This document shows, piece by piece, positions 33,401 through 43,365 of a DNA stretch of 64,000 bases. How positions within the stretch are numbered: the stretch's first letter is position 1; every line of letters begins with the position of its first letter. The DNA is from Closterium sp. NIES-65 (taxonomy: Eukaryota > Streptophyta > Zygnematophyceae > Desmidiales > Closteriaceae): NCBI GenBank assembly GCA_948144175.1, contig CANXME010002001.1, positions 3,038,501 to 3,102,500 on the forward strand. Reading direction: 5' to 3'. The notes beneath the pieces are model-generated. The model was not told the origin of the DNA, searched no databases, and saw only the letters and a program-made list of their open reading frames with translations. The position numbers and the translations under genes were made by a program.

Positions 33401-36400
33401 TGCGCAGGCAGAGAGGGAGTACTCCCCTTCAGTTCTCTGACGGCCAGTCTGCCTGCGTGCTGCTGTACCCCCCACATGCTTGCTGCAGGGTGCTGTTCAC
33501 ATAATAAATCAACTATACCTCCACGCTCTCACCAAATCACAGTATCCCCCTTCCGTTGCTGCAGGCGCGGACTATTCTCTGGAGGTGTATGACGTCACCC
33601 CCACGGATCTTCTCCCCAACTCCTCCACCCCGCTGGGCCCGCGCCTGCTGTACGGGGTGGGGGACTTGCCTCAAGGCAGCTTCATGCAAGTGGCCAAGCT
33701 CATTCCGCCGTCCAACGAGACCATGCTGCAGCCGCAGAGACACAAGGTGGTGCACCAGATCAACCTCACTGACTATGGTGGTGCACCAGATCAACCTCAC
33801 TGACTATGGTGGTGCACCAGATCAACCTCACTGACTATGGTGGTGCACCAGATCAACCTCACTGACTATGGTGGTGCACCAGATCAACCTCACTGACTAT
33901 GGTGGTGCACCAGATCAACCTCACTGACTATGGTGGTGCACCAGATCAACCTCACTGACTATGGTGGTGCACCAGATCAACCTCACTGACTATGGTGGTG
34001 CACCAGATCAACCTCACTGACTATGGTGGTGCACTAGATCAACCTCACTGACTCATTAAGAACATATCAGCTATGGTGCCGGTCAGTTGCCTTGCTTCCA
34101 TGGCAAGCGCTGCCCTTCCTTCGCTTCTTGACGTGCGCTGCTCTAGTTCAATAATATCGTATTCAACTTAAAGCCAATCTCGGCCTACGCTGCACTGTAC
34201 TGTCAACCTCCATTCCATTCCATTCCATTCCATCGGCTCCGTCGGCCCCCAATGTGCCTTCCCTAACGACTTTTGAGACGTCTCAAAATTGTGCCTCCCA
34301 GCTTCCAGGGCTCAGATGAAGCCCACAGCATCGGCTACCAGCCTCTGTTCCATTCCATGCCATCGGCTCCTTCTTCCCCCAATGCGCCTCCCCTATCCCC
34401 TCCCCCAGCTTTCAGGGCTCGGACGAAGCCCGCAGCATGACTGCTGTGTTCCTGGGGGTGATCATCGTGGTGGTGGCGGCGCTGCTGGCCGGCATTGCCG
34501 TGAGCGTGACAATCAACACGCGCAGGCTGCGCGAGAAGACGGCTGCTGTGGAGAGGCTGAAGGAGAGCGCGGAGGTGGCGGAGCGCAACAAGAGTGCCTT
34601 CATTGCCAGCACAGCGCATGAGCTGCGCACCCCCATCAATGGCATGGAAGGTTCGTGGCAATGAGGTGCATAAGTACAAGTACTTCTGCAATGGCATGGA
34701 AGGTTAGTGGCAATGAGGTGCATAAGTCTCAGATCGTACAAGTACTTTTGTTTTTGTTATTTACCTTTCAATGTTGCCCTGCTCCTGCGGCACTGTCCCT
34801 GTTGGGGTGAGGTAGAGATTGTTACAAACCTTTCTCAGCTGATGATTGCACAATCACTGTGTTGTACTCTTCACATTCCAATCTCTGCGAATTCCCACTC
34901 GCTGTGCCAACCACAACCACCCGGCAGGCATGCTCAAGCAGCTGGACGAAGGAGGGCTGGACGGGGGGCAGAGGGGGGACGTGGGGGCAGCAGTGGAGGA
35001 GGCGGAGCGCATCCTGAGGCTCGTCAACGCCGTGCTGGACGTGTGCAAGGCGGAGGCCGGCCGCCTGCACCTGGAGAGCCTGCCCTTTGCCCTCCGCCCC
35101 TGGCTGCGTGACGTGCTGCTCCCACACGAGCAGGCTGCTCAGGAGCGCGGCCTCGAATGTAATCACCCTGATTCACCTTTCTCCAACCCGTGTCTTGATT
35201 ACCAGTTCCTGCTTTCTTTTCTCTCCGAAGAGCTGGCTCCCCTTTTTCCTTTTGATCCTTCAACAAAGGATGCCTGTTGTTTATGCCCATGTCATGATTG
35301 CCTGATTCTGCTTGCGTTTCTCTTCATGCAATTGGTGGATTCTTGCTTTTCTAATGGCCTGGATTTTTCTGCGTGTGCATGTGAGTGCGTGTTCAGTGAC
35401 ATGGCGTGTGGATGGGGATGTGCCCGGTGTGCTGGTGGGGGACTACCTTCGCCTGCAGCAGCAAGTGGTCGACAGAATAGTCGGTGAGTAGATGAAGATG
35501 AGTCGAATCTAATCACTGGCACTGGACGTGATGTGGGTGACGTTGGATGTGATGTGGGTGAGGTTGGATGGGCTTGGGTGCAAATGAGGATGAGGCGAGT
35601 TTAGTCAAGCCCGCGTAGAGTGGAGTGGAGTGGTCGACGCTTTTCCCGTCTCGAGAGTCCACATCTTGCCTTGGTTCGGCTGTCTCGAGGCGAGTATTCT
35701 GACGTGCACGTCAGCTTCGACTTTGCTATTGGGAGGAACTGGCGTGCAACGAGCCACTAGAGTTTGCTTCAGTCGGTTGACTAATGTAATGCTACCTGTA
35801 CGATGAGTCGACTCGACTCGCCTCCACATGAGCCTCTCGTGCTGATCTGCCTAGCCAACGGGTATGGATGAGGCCGGAACACCCAGACGCAAAGCGTTCA
35901 CACCCTATTTTAAATTAATTCACAGGGTTCCCAGTCGAGGGTCAGTCACACACTAGGCATGAGCGTAGCTCCAAGCCGAGCCTGCTTGTTTTGAGGTGCA
36001 CCGAGCCGAGCCGGCAGGCAGCTACCCGGCTCGTGTTTCGCGCGCCATAGGTGGTGAGGCGGGTGAGTTGGTTGATATGGGACGAGCAGATTCATTGCAG
36101 GGATGAATGGACTGAATTGAGCTGGGAGATTTTTTAGATGAATGGACTGGACTGTTTTTTCTCCCCGCCGTCACGTTCATTTTGTTTTGGGCTAAACTGA
36201 GCTGGATTAAGCTGAATTGAGCTGAATTAAGCTGAATTGAGTGAATTGAGCTGAATTGGGCTGAAGTGGGCTGAATTGGGCTGAATTGAGCTGAATTGAG
36301 CTGAATTCAGCTGGATTGAGCTGAATTGAGCTGAATTGAGCTGACTGGATTGAGCTGAATTGAGCTGAATTGGGCTGAATTGAGCTGAATTGAGCTGAAT

Positions 36401-39400
36401 TCAGCTGGATTGAGCTGGATTGAGCTGAATTGAGCTGAATTGAGCTGACTGGATTGAGCTGAATTGAGCTGAATTGAGCTGAATTGAGTTGGGAAATCGT
36501 GAAGATGAATGGGCTGCACTGAAGTCGCGTTTCAAACCCTTAGGGATGCTCATCTGTACGTGCTAATCCTCCCCCGTCTCCACGTGCTGCACATGCCCAC
36601 CGCCCAGACAACGCCATCAAGTTCACGGCCAGCGGAGGCGTGTGTGTGCGGCTGCAGTGCCTTCCCCCCGACACCCACATCCCCACCCACCTGCTCTCCC
36701 TCGGCTGCCTCCTTGCCGAAGAAAATTCCGGCTGCTCCTCGCCTGCCGCTGCTGCTGCGGCTACCACCGCTGCTGCTACGAATGCCGATTCTGCCTTTGC
36801 TGCTGTTGCCACCGCCGCTGCTGCCAGTGCGGGAGTGCATGGGAACGAAGTGGGAGAGCCTCTGCTTAGGATGTCCTTCTGGGAGCAGGTGGGGCAGCGA
36901 GGGCTGGCGAGGGCGGTGACGGGCGCATGCAATAAACGGGTGTTCCAGAGGGGCTTGTCCGCGCAGTGCCTCGGGTGCTACTGGCGCATGCCCCCCGTTG
37001 ACGAGGGGGGGCAGGAGCAGGAAAGTGAGCAGAGGGGGGAGAGTAAGGAGAAGGATGAGAGGGAGGAGGGGGAGGAGAGGGAGGATGGGGAGGAAAGGGA
37101 AGGAAACCCGATGAGGGCAAGCGCTAGGGAACAAAGTGGTGCGTATCAGCAAAGCGGGGGAGATGGGGCCGGCGAGAGGCCAGGAGGAACTAAAGGGGGT
37201 GACCCGTCACCGGGATGGGGTTGAGAACGGTGGAGAATGGTCGGTGGTGAGGTAGGAAGCCAAGGCAGAGGCGAGAGGGTTTGCAGTGAGTTGAGCGAAG
37301 GCAAGGGTAGTGCTGCATCATGGGGTACGGGAGATGAGGAGGGTGAGCGTGGGGGCATGGGGTCATGCACTGGTTTGCGGGGAACAAGAGCGCGTGGTGG
37401 GCATGCTGTAAATGCAGCAGAGAGGGCATCACCAGGGGTTGGTGGTATGGGCTGGTGGAGGGGAGCAGTTGAGAGGTGGTGGCATGGGCGGGGCAGAGAG
37501 GAGGGCACGGAGGAGGAGGGGGGGGGTGGCAGGCGGTGTGTGGTGCTGGTGACATGTGAGGACACGGGGTGTGGCATCGCAGAGGAGGAGCAGCGCGACG
37601 TGTTTCAGGCGTTCATGCAGGTGAGCCCTGCCCCTCATGCAGGTGAGCCCTGCGCCGCATGCAACCCACCTCATGCCATACACCTGATTAAGGTGAACCA
37701 TGCATTCGATTTGATTATCCGAGGATTTGACTCCGAAAAAGCATCCATTTTTCAAGTAGCCGCAATAAGGAGGCACACAGTCGCCAGCTTAATCTGCCTA
37801 GCATCTATCCACGTGCGACTTTCTCAGTCCACCGACCATTGCATTCTCGTGCTTCTCACAACACCTACCCATCAGACCCGTGCACACGGAGGCAGCGGCA
37901 TAAGCCTGCACTTGTGTCAGCAGCTGGTGAGTCATTCTGTGGACAGTTCAACCAGGTGCTTTCTTGTCGTCCTTTCATGCACTTGTTAACTCTCGGAGTG
38001 ATTTTTACTTCAAACTTCCTCTCACAGCACTGCCACACTGACTTTCATTTACAATCATCCACAATAATTCGTCTGCTGTGACACAATCCCACACCCCCAT
38101 GGCAGGTATCGCTGATGGGGGGCAGCATAGGGCTGCTCAGCACAGAGGGTCACGGCACCACCCTGCACGTCGCGCTGCCCATGCCTGTTGCTGCTGCCAC
38201 TGCTGCCGCAGCTGTGTGCGGTAGCTTCAGTTCCGGCAGCGCCAATGTTTCGGGGCCGCAGGCGATCTGTGCGGACGACGAAGCAGCTGCCTCAAGAGCA
38301 GTGGGGACGAAGAGTGCGAGGGATGGTTTGAAGGAGTTGTTGCAGGGCAAGGCAATTCTGGTGAGATGCAGAGCTTAAACCGGAAGGACTCTCGTGTGCT
38401 TGTGAGGGTTGTTTCAGGCACCGATTCTCTCCATGCACCGATTCTCTCCATGCACCGATTCTCTCCATGCATTGATTCACACTGACCTCAGTTGTATCTG
38501 CATCCCTCACCACACTCCCCACAACCCAACCCCTCTTCTCCTTGTCCCGTCGTTACAAAGCAACAGTTCTCTGCCCTCCCACACATGGCTGATGGCAAGA
38601 TTGGTGGTGCTCACTTGCTGATCCTCCCCAACCACCCCTGTGTGTGACTGCTCTTCCTCATGTCCCCCCACGCAGCTGATTCATGCACGTCAAAGCAGGA
38701 GACACAGGCCGTCTCCCTCTCCGCCTTCAATCTCCTCTGCTCTCACCCCCTCTCCACCCTGCTTGTATGCCCTTCGCCTCTCCCTTTTCACATGCCATCT
38801 CCGTGCCTCCATGCTCATCCCCTGTCCACCTCCCTACATTCCTCACGCTCTGCCTGTGCAGGCACGTGGTGGACCACAGCTCCATCCACCACGCCTCCGT
38901 TGTCAACCCCTCTCTCAAGCTCTCCCTCTCAATCCTCCCCTGCACCATGCACCAGGTGGTGGACCACAACGCCATCGTCGTCCCTCCATTCTCATCCCCT
39001 CTCTCCCCCCCTCCCCTGTACCCCCTATGTGCACCAGGTGATGGACCATAACGCCATCAACCGTCCCACCATTTTCACCCTCTCACCACCCCCCCTCTAC
39101 CCCCCTGTGCTACCAGGTGGTGGACGACAACTTGATCAACCATCGCACCGTTATCACCCCTCACCACCCCCTCTACCCCCTTGTGGTGGCCAGGTGGTGG
39201 ACGACAATCTGATCAACCATTCTCAGCCCCTCTGCATCCCTATCTGTACCCTCTCTATCCACCAGGTGGTGGCAGCGAGCACGCTGGCGCGGTACGGGGC
39301 GGAGGTGGCGCTGGCAGAGTCGGGCGAGGCGGCGCTGCGCCTGCTGCAGGCAACCCACTCCTTCCACCTCGTGCTCATGGACCTCCTCATGCCCGGCCTC

Positions 39401-39751
39401 GATGGCTTCCAGACCACCGCCGGCCTGCGCGCTCTCGAGGTTGCTGCTCACAATGCTCAGAGAGGGGTGCAAGGAGGGCAGGGGGCACAGGGGGAGCGGG
39501 GAGCACTGGCTGTGCACAAGGGGCAGGGGGCTCAAGACGTGCAGTGCATGCCCATGGTGGGGGAGAGTGGGGTGGGGGGTGCGTTTGGGGGCTGGCAGCG
39601 GCAGCAGCGCGTTCATGTGGTGGCCATGTCAGCAGATGTGGACAGCACTGTTGCCGCCCATGCAGCAGAGGTTGGCATGGATGGTGCCGTGCAAAAGCCA
39701 CTCAATGAGAGAGTGCTGCTGCAGGTGCTCTCAACACTTCATGGTTTGTAA
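29855..39751 (+). CDS. CHASE-domain hybrid histidine kinase (cytokinin-receptor-like), multi-exon
   Basis: Membrane sensor kinase of the plant cytokinin-receptor type. CHASE binds the ligand outside. The kinase core autophosphorylates on His, and the fused receiver takes the phosphate on Asp before transfer to HPt proteins. Exons with compatible phases: 29855-~30005 (probable), 30279-30445, 31544-31797, 31995-32138, 33565-33746, 34416-34650, 34928-35158, 35397-35483, 36608-37620 (internal intron likely), 37876-37926, 38106-38360, 39117-39149 and 39266-39751 (stop). The order is CHASE, one TM helix, HisKA, HATPase N/G1/F/G2 boxes, receiver. The 5' exon is missing. One in-frame TGA (37222-37224) lies in an acidic, low-complexity insert of the ATPase exon, which I take to be partly intronic. 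Most introns contain duplicated exon edges. Land-plant receptors also have an extra pseudo-receiver, not seen here. Confidence 0.85.
30446..31543 (+). other. Kinase intron with exon-edge copies and short repeats
   Basis: Holds two further copies of the upstream exon end (30498-30558, 30617-30681) and a 33-bp direct repeat CAGCTCCCCACCTGGTTGGC... (30863-30929, two copies). It also holds a copy of the next exon's start (31358-31385: acceptor plus GGCAACCTTTCAGCACCGCA) about 185 bp before the real one. No other gene is seen. Confidence 0.6.
31544..32138 (+). CDS. Kinase exons: CHASE central part
   Basis: 31544-31797 encodes 'ATFERRMGCELVDLLW' through 'RVKETAEKMLTTPYVLSNGH'. 31995-32138 encodes 'GMVFPIFKGS' through 'AALIGVVAASVDFSRLADFI'. 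The LTTP block aligns with the LTAP block of Arabidopsis AHK receptors, where a threonine contacts the hormone. The 'VFPIFK...GVV' pattern is the usual CHASE beta-strand end. The intron between them (31798-31994) is flanked by the direct repeat CATCCAGGCATGG. A C run lies at about 31907-31925. Confidence 0.8.
32205..33250 (+). repeat. 22-bp intronic minisatellite derived from the CHASE exon end
   Basis: About 47 near-perfect copies of GACTTCAACCGCCTCGAAACTC fill the intron after the exon ending at 32138. The unit resembles the exon's own 3' end (GACTTTAGCCGCCTCGCCGAC, 32091-32111). On the right the array runs into a second version of that exon end plus donor (33232-33285). Because 22 is not a multiple of three, all plus frames stay open by chance. 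I do not treat it as coding. Confidence 0.85.
33286..33564 (+). other. Kinase intron, right part
   Basis: Non-coding 279 bp between the second exon-end copy and the next exon. It ends in TTGCTGCAG. Nothing else is seen. Confidence 0.5.
33565..33746 (+). CDS. Kinase exon: CHASE C-terminal part
   Basis: Encodes 'GADYSLEVYDVTPTDL' and 'GPRLLYGVGDLPQ' up to 'QPQRHK'. The 'VYDVT...YG' pattern matches the C-terminal strand of plant CHASE domains ('VYDVTN...MYG'). Its phase fits the exon ending at 32138 (1/2 split Gly codon) and the transmembrane exon at 34416. Confidence 0.8.
33747..34050 (+). repeat. 31-bp tandem array starting at a splice donor
   Basis: About nine or ten units of 31 bp (GGTGGTGCACCAGATCAACC...) start exactly at the donor after the CHASE exon. 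Each unit repeats the same AG/GTGGTG-like donor context. The units are nearly identical, so amplification is recent. Confidence 0.85.
34416..35158 (+). CDS. Kinase exons: transmembrane helix and HisKA dimerisation domain
   Basis: 34416-34650 encodes a hydrophobic helix 'AVFLGVIIVVVAALLAGIAV', a Lys/Arg-rich coiled segment, and the H box 'AFIASTAHELRTPINGMEG' with the phospho-accepting His. 34928-35158 encodes the second HisKA helix ('ILRLVNAVLDVCKAEAGRL', 'LPFALRPWLRDVLL'). An earlier copy of the acceptor plus first ~25 bp of the TM exon lies at 34303-34333. The donor end of the H-box exon recurs at 34684-34715. Confidence 0.9.
35397..38360 (+). CDS. Kinase exons: HATPase catalytic domain
   Basis: 35397-35483 encodes 'TWRVDGDVPGVLVGDYLRLQ'. 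36608 onward encodes the N box 'DNAIKFTASGG', then a long Ala- and Glu-rich insert, then 'VLVTCEDTGCGIAEEEQRDV' (G1 box) and 'FQAFMQ' (F box) to 37620. 37876-37926 encodes the G2 box 'TRAHGGSGISLHLCQQL'. 38106-38360 encodes 'LMGGSIGLLSTEGHGTTLHV' and a Ser/Ala linker to 'GKAIL'. All ATP-lid motifs are present, so catalysis is plausible. The insert between N and G1 boxes contains one in-frame TGA. A short intron ending at GGTGGCAG (about 37533) would remove it. Confidence 0.8.
36190..36490 (+). repeat. Intronic GAATTGAGCT repeats
   Basis: About 28 imperfect 10-bp units of GCTGAATTGA in the intron before the N-box exon. They are partly palindromic (GAATTGAGCTGAATTC-like). No coding use. Confidence 0.8.
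38361..39265 (+). other. Kinase intron region with 15-bp repeats and receiver-edge copies
   Basis: Three to four units of CACCGATTCTCTCCATG lie at 38416-38475. From 38866 to 39265 there are repeated pyrimidine tracts plus acceptors plus copies of the receiver exon start, listed separately. Confidence 0.6.
38866..39298 (+). repeat. Six-fold array of the receiver-domain 5' edge (candidate 33-nt microexons)
   Basis: Copies start at 38866, 38956, 39038, 39117, 39194 and 39266 (spacing 90 falling to 72 bp). All but the first directly follow a polypyrimidine tract and (C)CAG; the first lies 4 bp beyond one. They read VVDHSSIHHAS, VVDHNAIVVP, VMDHNAINRPT, VVDDNLINHRT, VVDDNLINHS and, in the last, VVAASTLARYG, which opens the main receiver exon. 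The fourth (39117-39149) is 33 nt, is followed by GT, and is in phase with both neighbours. It would supply the Asp-Asp pair of the receiver's acidic pocket. The first copy also has GT after 33 nt. Confidence 0.7.
39266..39751 (+). CDS. Kinase last exon: receiver (REC) domain
   Basis: Encodes 'STLARYGAEVALAESGEAAL' and 'HLVLMDLLMPGLDGF', which holds the phospho-accepting Asp in the usual MDLxMP context. A low-complexity Gly/Gln insert follows. Then come 'VVAMSADVD' (Ser at the Thr/Ser position), 'DGAVQKPLNE' with the conserved Lys, and a stop at 39749-39751. The exon lacks the first strand and acidic pair, which must come from an upstream microexon. Confidence 0.9.
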   Translation: MVAASTLARYGAEVALAESGEAALRLLQATHSFHLVLMDLLMPGLDGFQTTAGLRALEVAAHNAQRGVQGGQGAQGERGALAVHKGQGAQDVQCMPMVGESGVGGAFGGWQRQQRVHVVAMSADVDSTVAAHAAEVGMDGAVQKPLNERVLLQVLSTLHGL

Positions 39752-40319
39752 CTTCAATCACACAGTCATGGTATCTGCTGCGTCACTAGATAATCTGGTT
39801 TGTACTTACACTGTCCATTTATTTTTTAGTTTATTTATTGTTAAATTATTCAATTTACTGTTTGCTTTTTAATATGGAGGGCACAGTGCGTTTGCAAGGT
39901 GGCACCACCGGCTCCATTGGTCAAACGTAAATTCAGCAGCCTGACAGTGGCGAGAAAGAAGTGTAAAGAAATATAGCATGAAGCCGTGAGACTCTTGCGA
40001 TATTCAGATTGTTTAGAGATAATTACTGCAGCTTAATCTCACATTCTATGCAAGGATTGGGGGACTTGCTAATTGGATGCAAATTGCTCTCCCACCCAAT
40101 GCTAATTCACCCTTTCCATACCTCTTTGATAAATTAAAAAAAAAAGTAACATCAATTTGGGATACTATTAATGACACTCGTTAAATCTTTTACCAGAGCA
40201 CATCTACCCGGACCCCAGGGCTCAGGTTTGCAGTGTAATTTACCCTTCTGTACTGAATACAAGGGTGAAATTTTGGGTCTACACTGATGTGCTGGGGTAA
40301 TTTTTTTATGAGAGTGTTG
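39752..40319. other. 3' flank of the kinase gene
   Basis: AT-rich 3' UTR and intergenic DNA with TTATTTATTG and AATTAAAAAA words. No gene is seen. It ends with the pentamer AGTGT, the TSD of the large element starting at 40320. Confidence 0.6.
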
Positions 40320-40693
40320 TTGACAGCTATATGGGATCTAGATGCACTTAGCACACCTTTAAATCACACTAGGTAGTCCCCACGGGGTCACCTCCAAGGG
40401 TCCTTGGGTGCCTGGTAAAACCAGCCCCTATCCAAGGGTCCGTGTTTGTAGAGGGATTCCCTAAGTATGAAAACCGCCGTGTGCTCTTAGAGCATTCCCA
40501 AACTCATGTGCGGAAGCAATAACGACTGATTGACTCGTATGCAGAAATTTCTCCTCGCGTCAATACGTCGATAGAGAAAACATTCACTTGAAAGGGTTGC
40601 ACCAAAAGGTTGATTACAATCAAATACAAGCACACATTTATAGAAAGTCTAATGGACGAGCAAAGGAGACACAAGGCATGTCGAAAATAGTTG

Positions 40694-40786
40694 CCACACT
40701 GTGGATGCAGATCTACTGACACCCCCCCACACTAGGAGGCCCAGGACTAAGCACAGCGGCAACGGCCTACATGTGCATACACCGGG
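40694..40786 (-). repeat. Inverted TRIM fragment
   Basis: Minus-strand copy of a TRIM LTR start and interior, head-to-head with the following plus-strand array. The pair (40694-40786 and about 40965-41055) could form a long hairpin. Confidence 0.75.
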
Positions 40787-40789
40787 GGG

Positions 40790-41391
40790 TGTCAGTAGAG
40801 CTACACTATGAGATCCCCGATCGATCCTAGGGGGGGTTACAGGCGCGGTTGCCTGGGGGGTTATGGGCGCACTGACCCGCTACTGAAACAAGCCCTTTTA
40901 TCCCAATGGTCTAGTGGTTGGGATTCTGACATGGTATCAGAGCGGTCTCGGGTTCGATTCCCGGTGTATGCACATGTAGGCCGTTGCCGCTGTGCTTAGT
41001 CCTGGGCCTCCTAGTGTGGGGGGGTGTCAGTAGATCTGCACTGTGGATGCCCGATTGATCCTGGAGAGGGTTACAGGCGCGTTCGCTTATGGGCGCACTG
41101 ACCCGCTACTGAACTAAGCCTTTTTATCCCAATGGTCTAGTGGTTGGGATTCTGACATGGTATCAGAGCGGTCTCGGGTTCGATTCCCGGTGTATGCACA
41201 TGTAGGCCGTTGCCGCTGTGCTTAGTCCTGGGCCTCCTAGTGTGGGGGGGTGTCAGTAGATCTGCACTGTGGATGCCCGATTGATCCTGGAGAGGGTTAC
41301 AGGCGCGTTCGCCTGGGGGGTTATGGGCGCACTGACCCGCTACTGAAACAAGCCCTTTTATCCCAATGGTCTAGTGGTTGGGATTCTGACA
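40790..41391 (+). mobile_element. Tandem TRIM array, three LTRs and two interiors
   Basis: LTRs at 40790-40931, 41025-41157 and 41251-41391, with 93-bp interiors. PBS-like TGGTATCAGAGC directly follows each LTR (40932, 41158, 41392). The A-box-like TGGTCTAGTGG is at 40907-40917 and the B-box-like GGTTCGATTCC at 40951-40961, 33 bp apart. The last PBS is followed by a different, GC-rich interior. Confidence 0.85.
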
Positions 41392-42995
41392 TGGTATCAG
41401 AACGACGTTCGTTCTGGCCTGTGCGCCCGCCTCACGTTTCCGCTGCTACGATTTTCCGGTCGCGCGCCTAGGGCGCGTGGCGATTTTTCCCTGTCCCGCC
41501 CCCGGTCGGCGTGTGACGCCTTCTCTGCCCGTCGCGCGCCCCGTGGCACGCGACGGTGCCCTTAACCTGCCCGTCGTGCGCCCCGTGGCACGCGACGGTG
41601 CCCTGCTCGTCGTGCGCCCCGAGGCACACGATCGGGCCCTTTCACTTGAACTTACCCGTCGTGCGCCCCGTGGCACGCGACGGGCCTTTCCGCCCCTGCT
41701 CTCCCTGAAGCCGCCCCTGACCTATCAGCGCCGACACCGTTTAGCCGCTCTGCAGCTTTCTTCCCGCCCACCCCCTCCTCTTTTGTCTCCCTGCAGCCGT
41801 GGGGAGGAGGGTATGGGGGTGGCGGGTGTTGGAGTGTTGGGTCGACTCTTTCCCTTCCCCTCCTCCTCCTTTCAGTCCCACCGCTGCAGCTGCCGCTGGG
41901 GGGGAGGGTGTGAGGGTGTGGGGGAGCAGGGGGAGTGGTACCGGGGTGGCGGGTGTGAGGCAACAAGCAGCCGTCCCTCCATCTCTCCTCTCTTCCCCCC
42001 TTCTCTGCTGCTCCTGCAGCAGTGTGGGGGAGGGGAAGGAGGAGGGTGAGGAGATGGAGGGGGTGACCAGCTAGTGTCAGCCCGCCTGCATTACCTGCTG
42101 TTGCTTGCTTTTCATTATTTTGCATGTGTACACCTGCAGGTTGTATTCTGCACATATTCCTGCTGCAGGCAGTTACAAATATAGGTTTTGACAAGGCAAA
42201 CATTAAACAGTTATACAACTGTAATCTAGGACTTCGCCATGTTGTCTTGGTAAAACGGTTGTCAAACTCAACTGCATTTGGCTTGATCCGCTTCATTAGA
42301 ATAACTGATTTCAAATGACACTTCATCCAAATGCCCCTGCTGACTCCCTTCGCGAGCACTCATGATTTCCCGTTAACATTCATGAAGCCTCGTGTGGGAA
42401 AACCGTTTTCCCGTTGCAAAACGGAATTTACCGTTTTGTACCTTGTCGAAATGATCACGCAATGTGGCGTGACTTTCTGGCGAAACCTCATGTTTGCCAA
42501 GTCAACACGGGATACAGTTTTTCAACTGTAAATCCCGAGTTCCCCACGTGCCAGCCAGCATGACCGAGATATTTCTCGGTCATGCAGGACAGGACGATCG
42601 CGTATGCGATCGTGCGCTATCCTGGCGCGAGACAGGGCAGTAGTTTGCCCTGTCTTGATGCGATCGTGGGCCCTGCCACGCTCGTAACAGTTCCGAAGCA
42701 CACGCGCGAGCCCTGAGAGGCCACACGCGTGTGTCAGAACCCCACGCGCGGGTCCAGACCTTCGCGCGCGGTTGACCTTGACCAGCGCGACTTAGTCAAC
42801 GTGGCAAAACACTCGCAACTCTCTAAAACGCACAGAAAATATGAACTCTCATGAACTCTAATAAAAACTCACTAAAACACATGAGAAACAATGAGCACAT
42901 ACGCAAATTCATAAACAATCGCGAACTCACGCGAACTTACCGAAACTCACGAACTTTCCTGCGCTTTCACAGAAACACATGAACATTCATGAAAT

Positions 42996-43365
<370 letters not shown>

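Larger units (their letters stand above)
40679..42193 (+). mobile_element. Composite TRIM/LARD-like insertion in the 3' LTR of E
   Basis: A block from TGTCGAAA to TTTTGACA, flanked by the perfect TSD AGGCA (40674-40678 and 42194-42198). The other LTR of E has AGGCA once at that place. It contains an inverted TRIM fragment (40694-40786) and a three-LTR TRIM array (40790-41391). A GC-rich leader-like stretch (41392-42074) follows, resembling the interiors of the LARD-like elements, and then a 119-bp end starting TGTCAG. The two ends do not match each other as LTRs, so it is a mosaic. Confidence 0.7.

Noticed and set aside
32205-34050. CRISPR-like direct repeats
   Set aside because: Units abut directly with no unique spacers, no cas genes, and the setting is a eukaryotic intron.
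36640-37224. Reading the whole Ala/Glu-rich stretch after the N box as exon
   Set aside because: It ends in an in-frame TGA before the G1 box; an intron inside it fits the conserved HATPase order better, though the exact borders are unclear.
40907-40985. A genuine tRNA gene
   Set aside because: A and B boxes and a T arm are present, but the acceptor ends do not pair and the PBS replaces the anticodon arm; it is part of a repeated TRIM unit.
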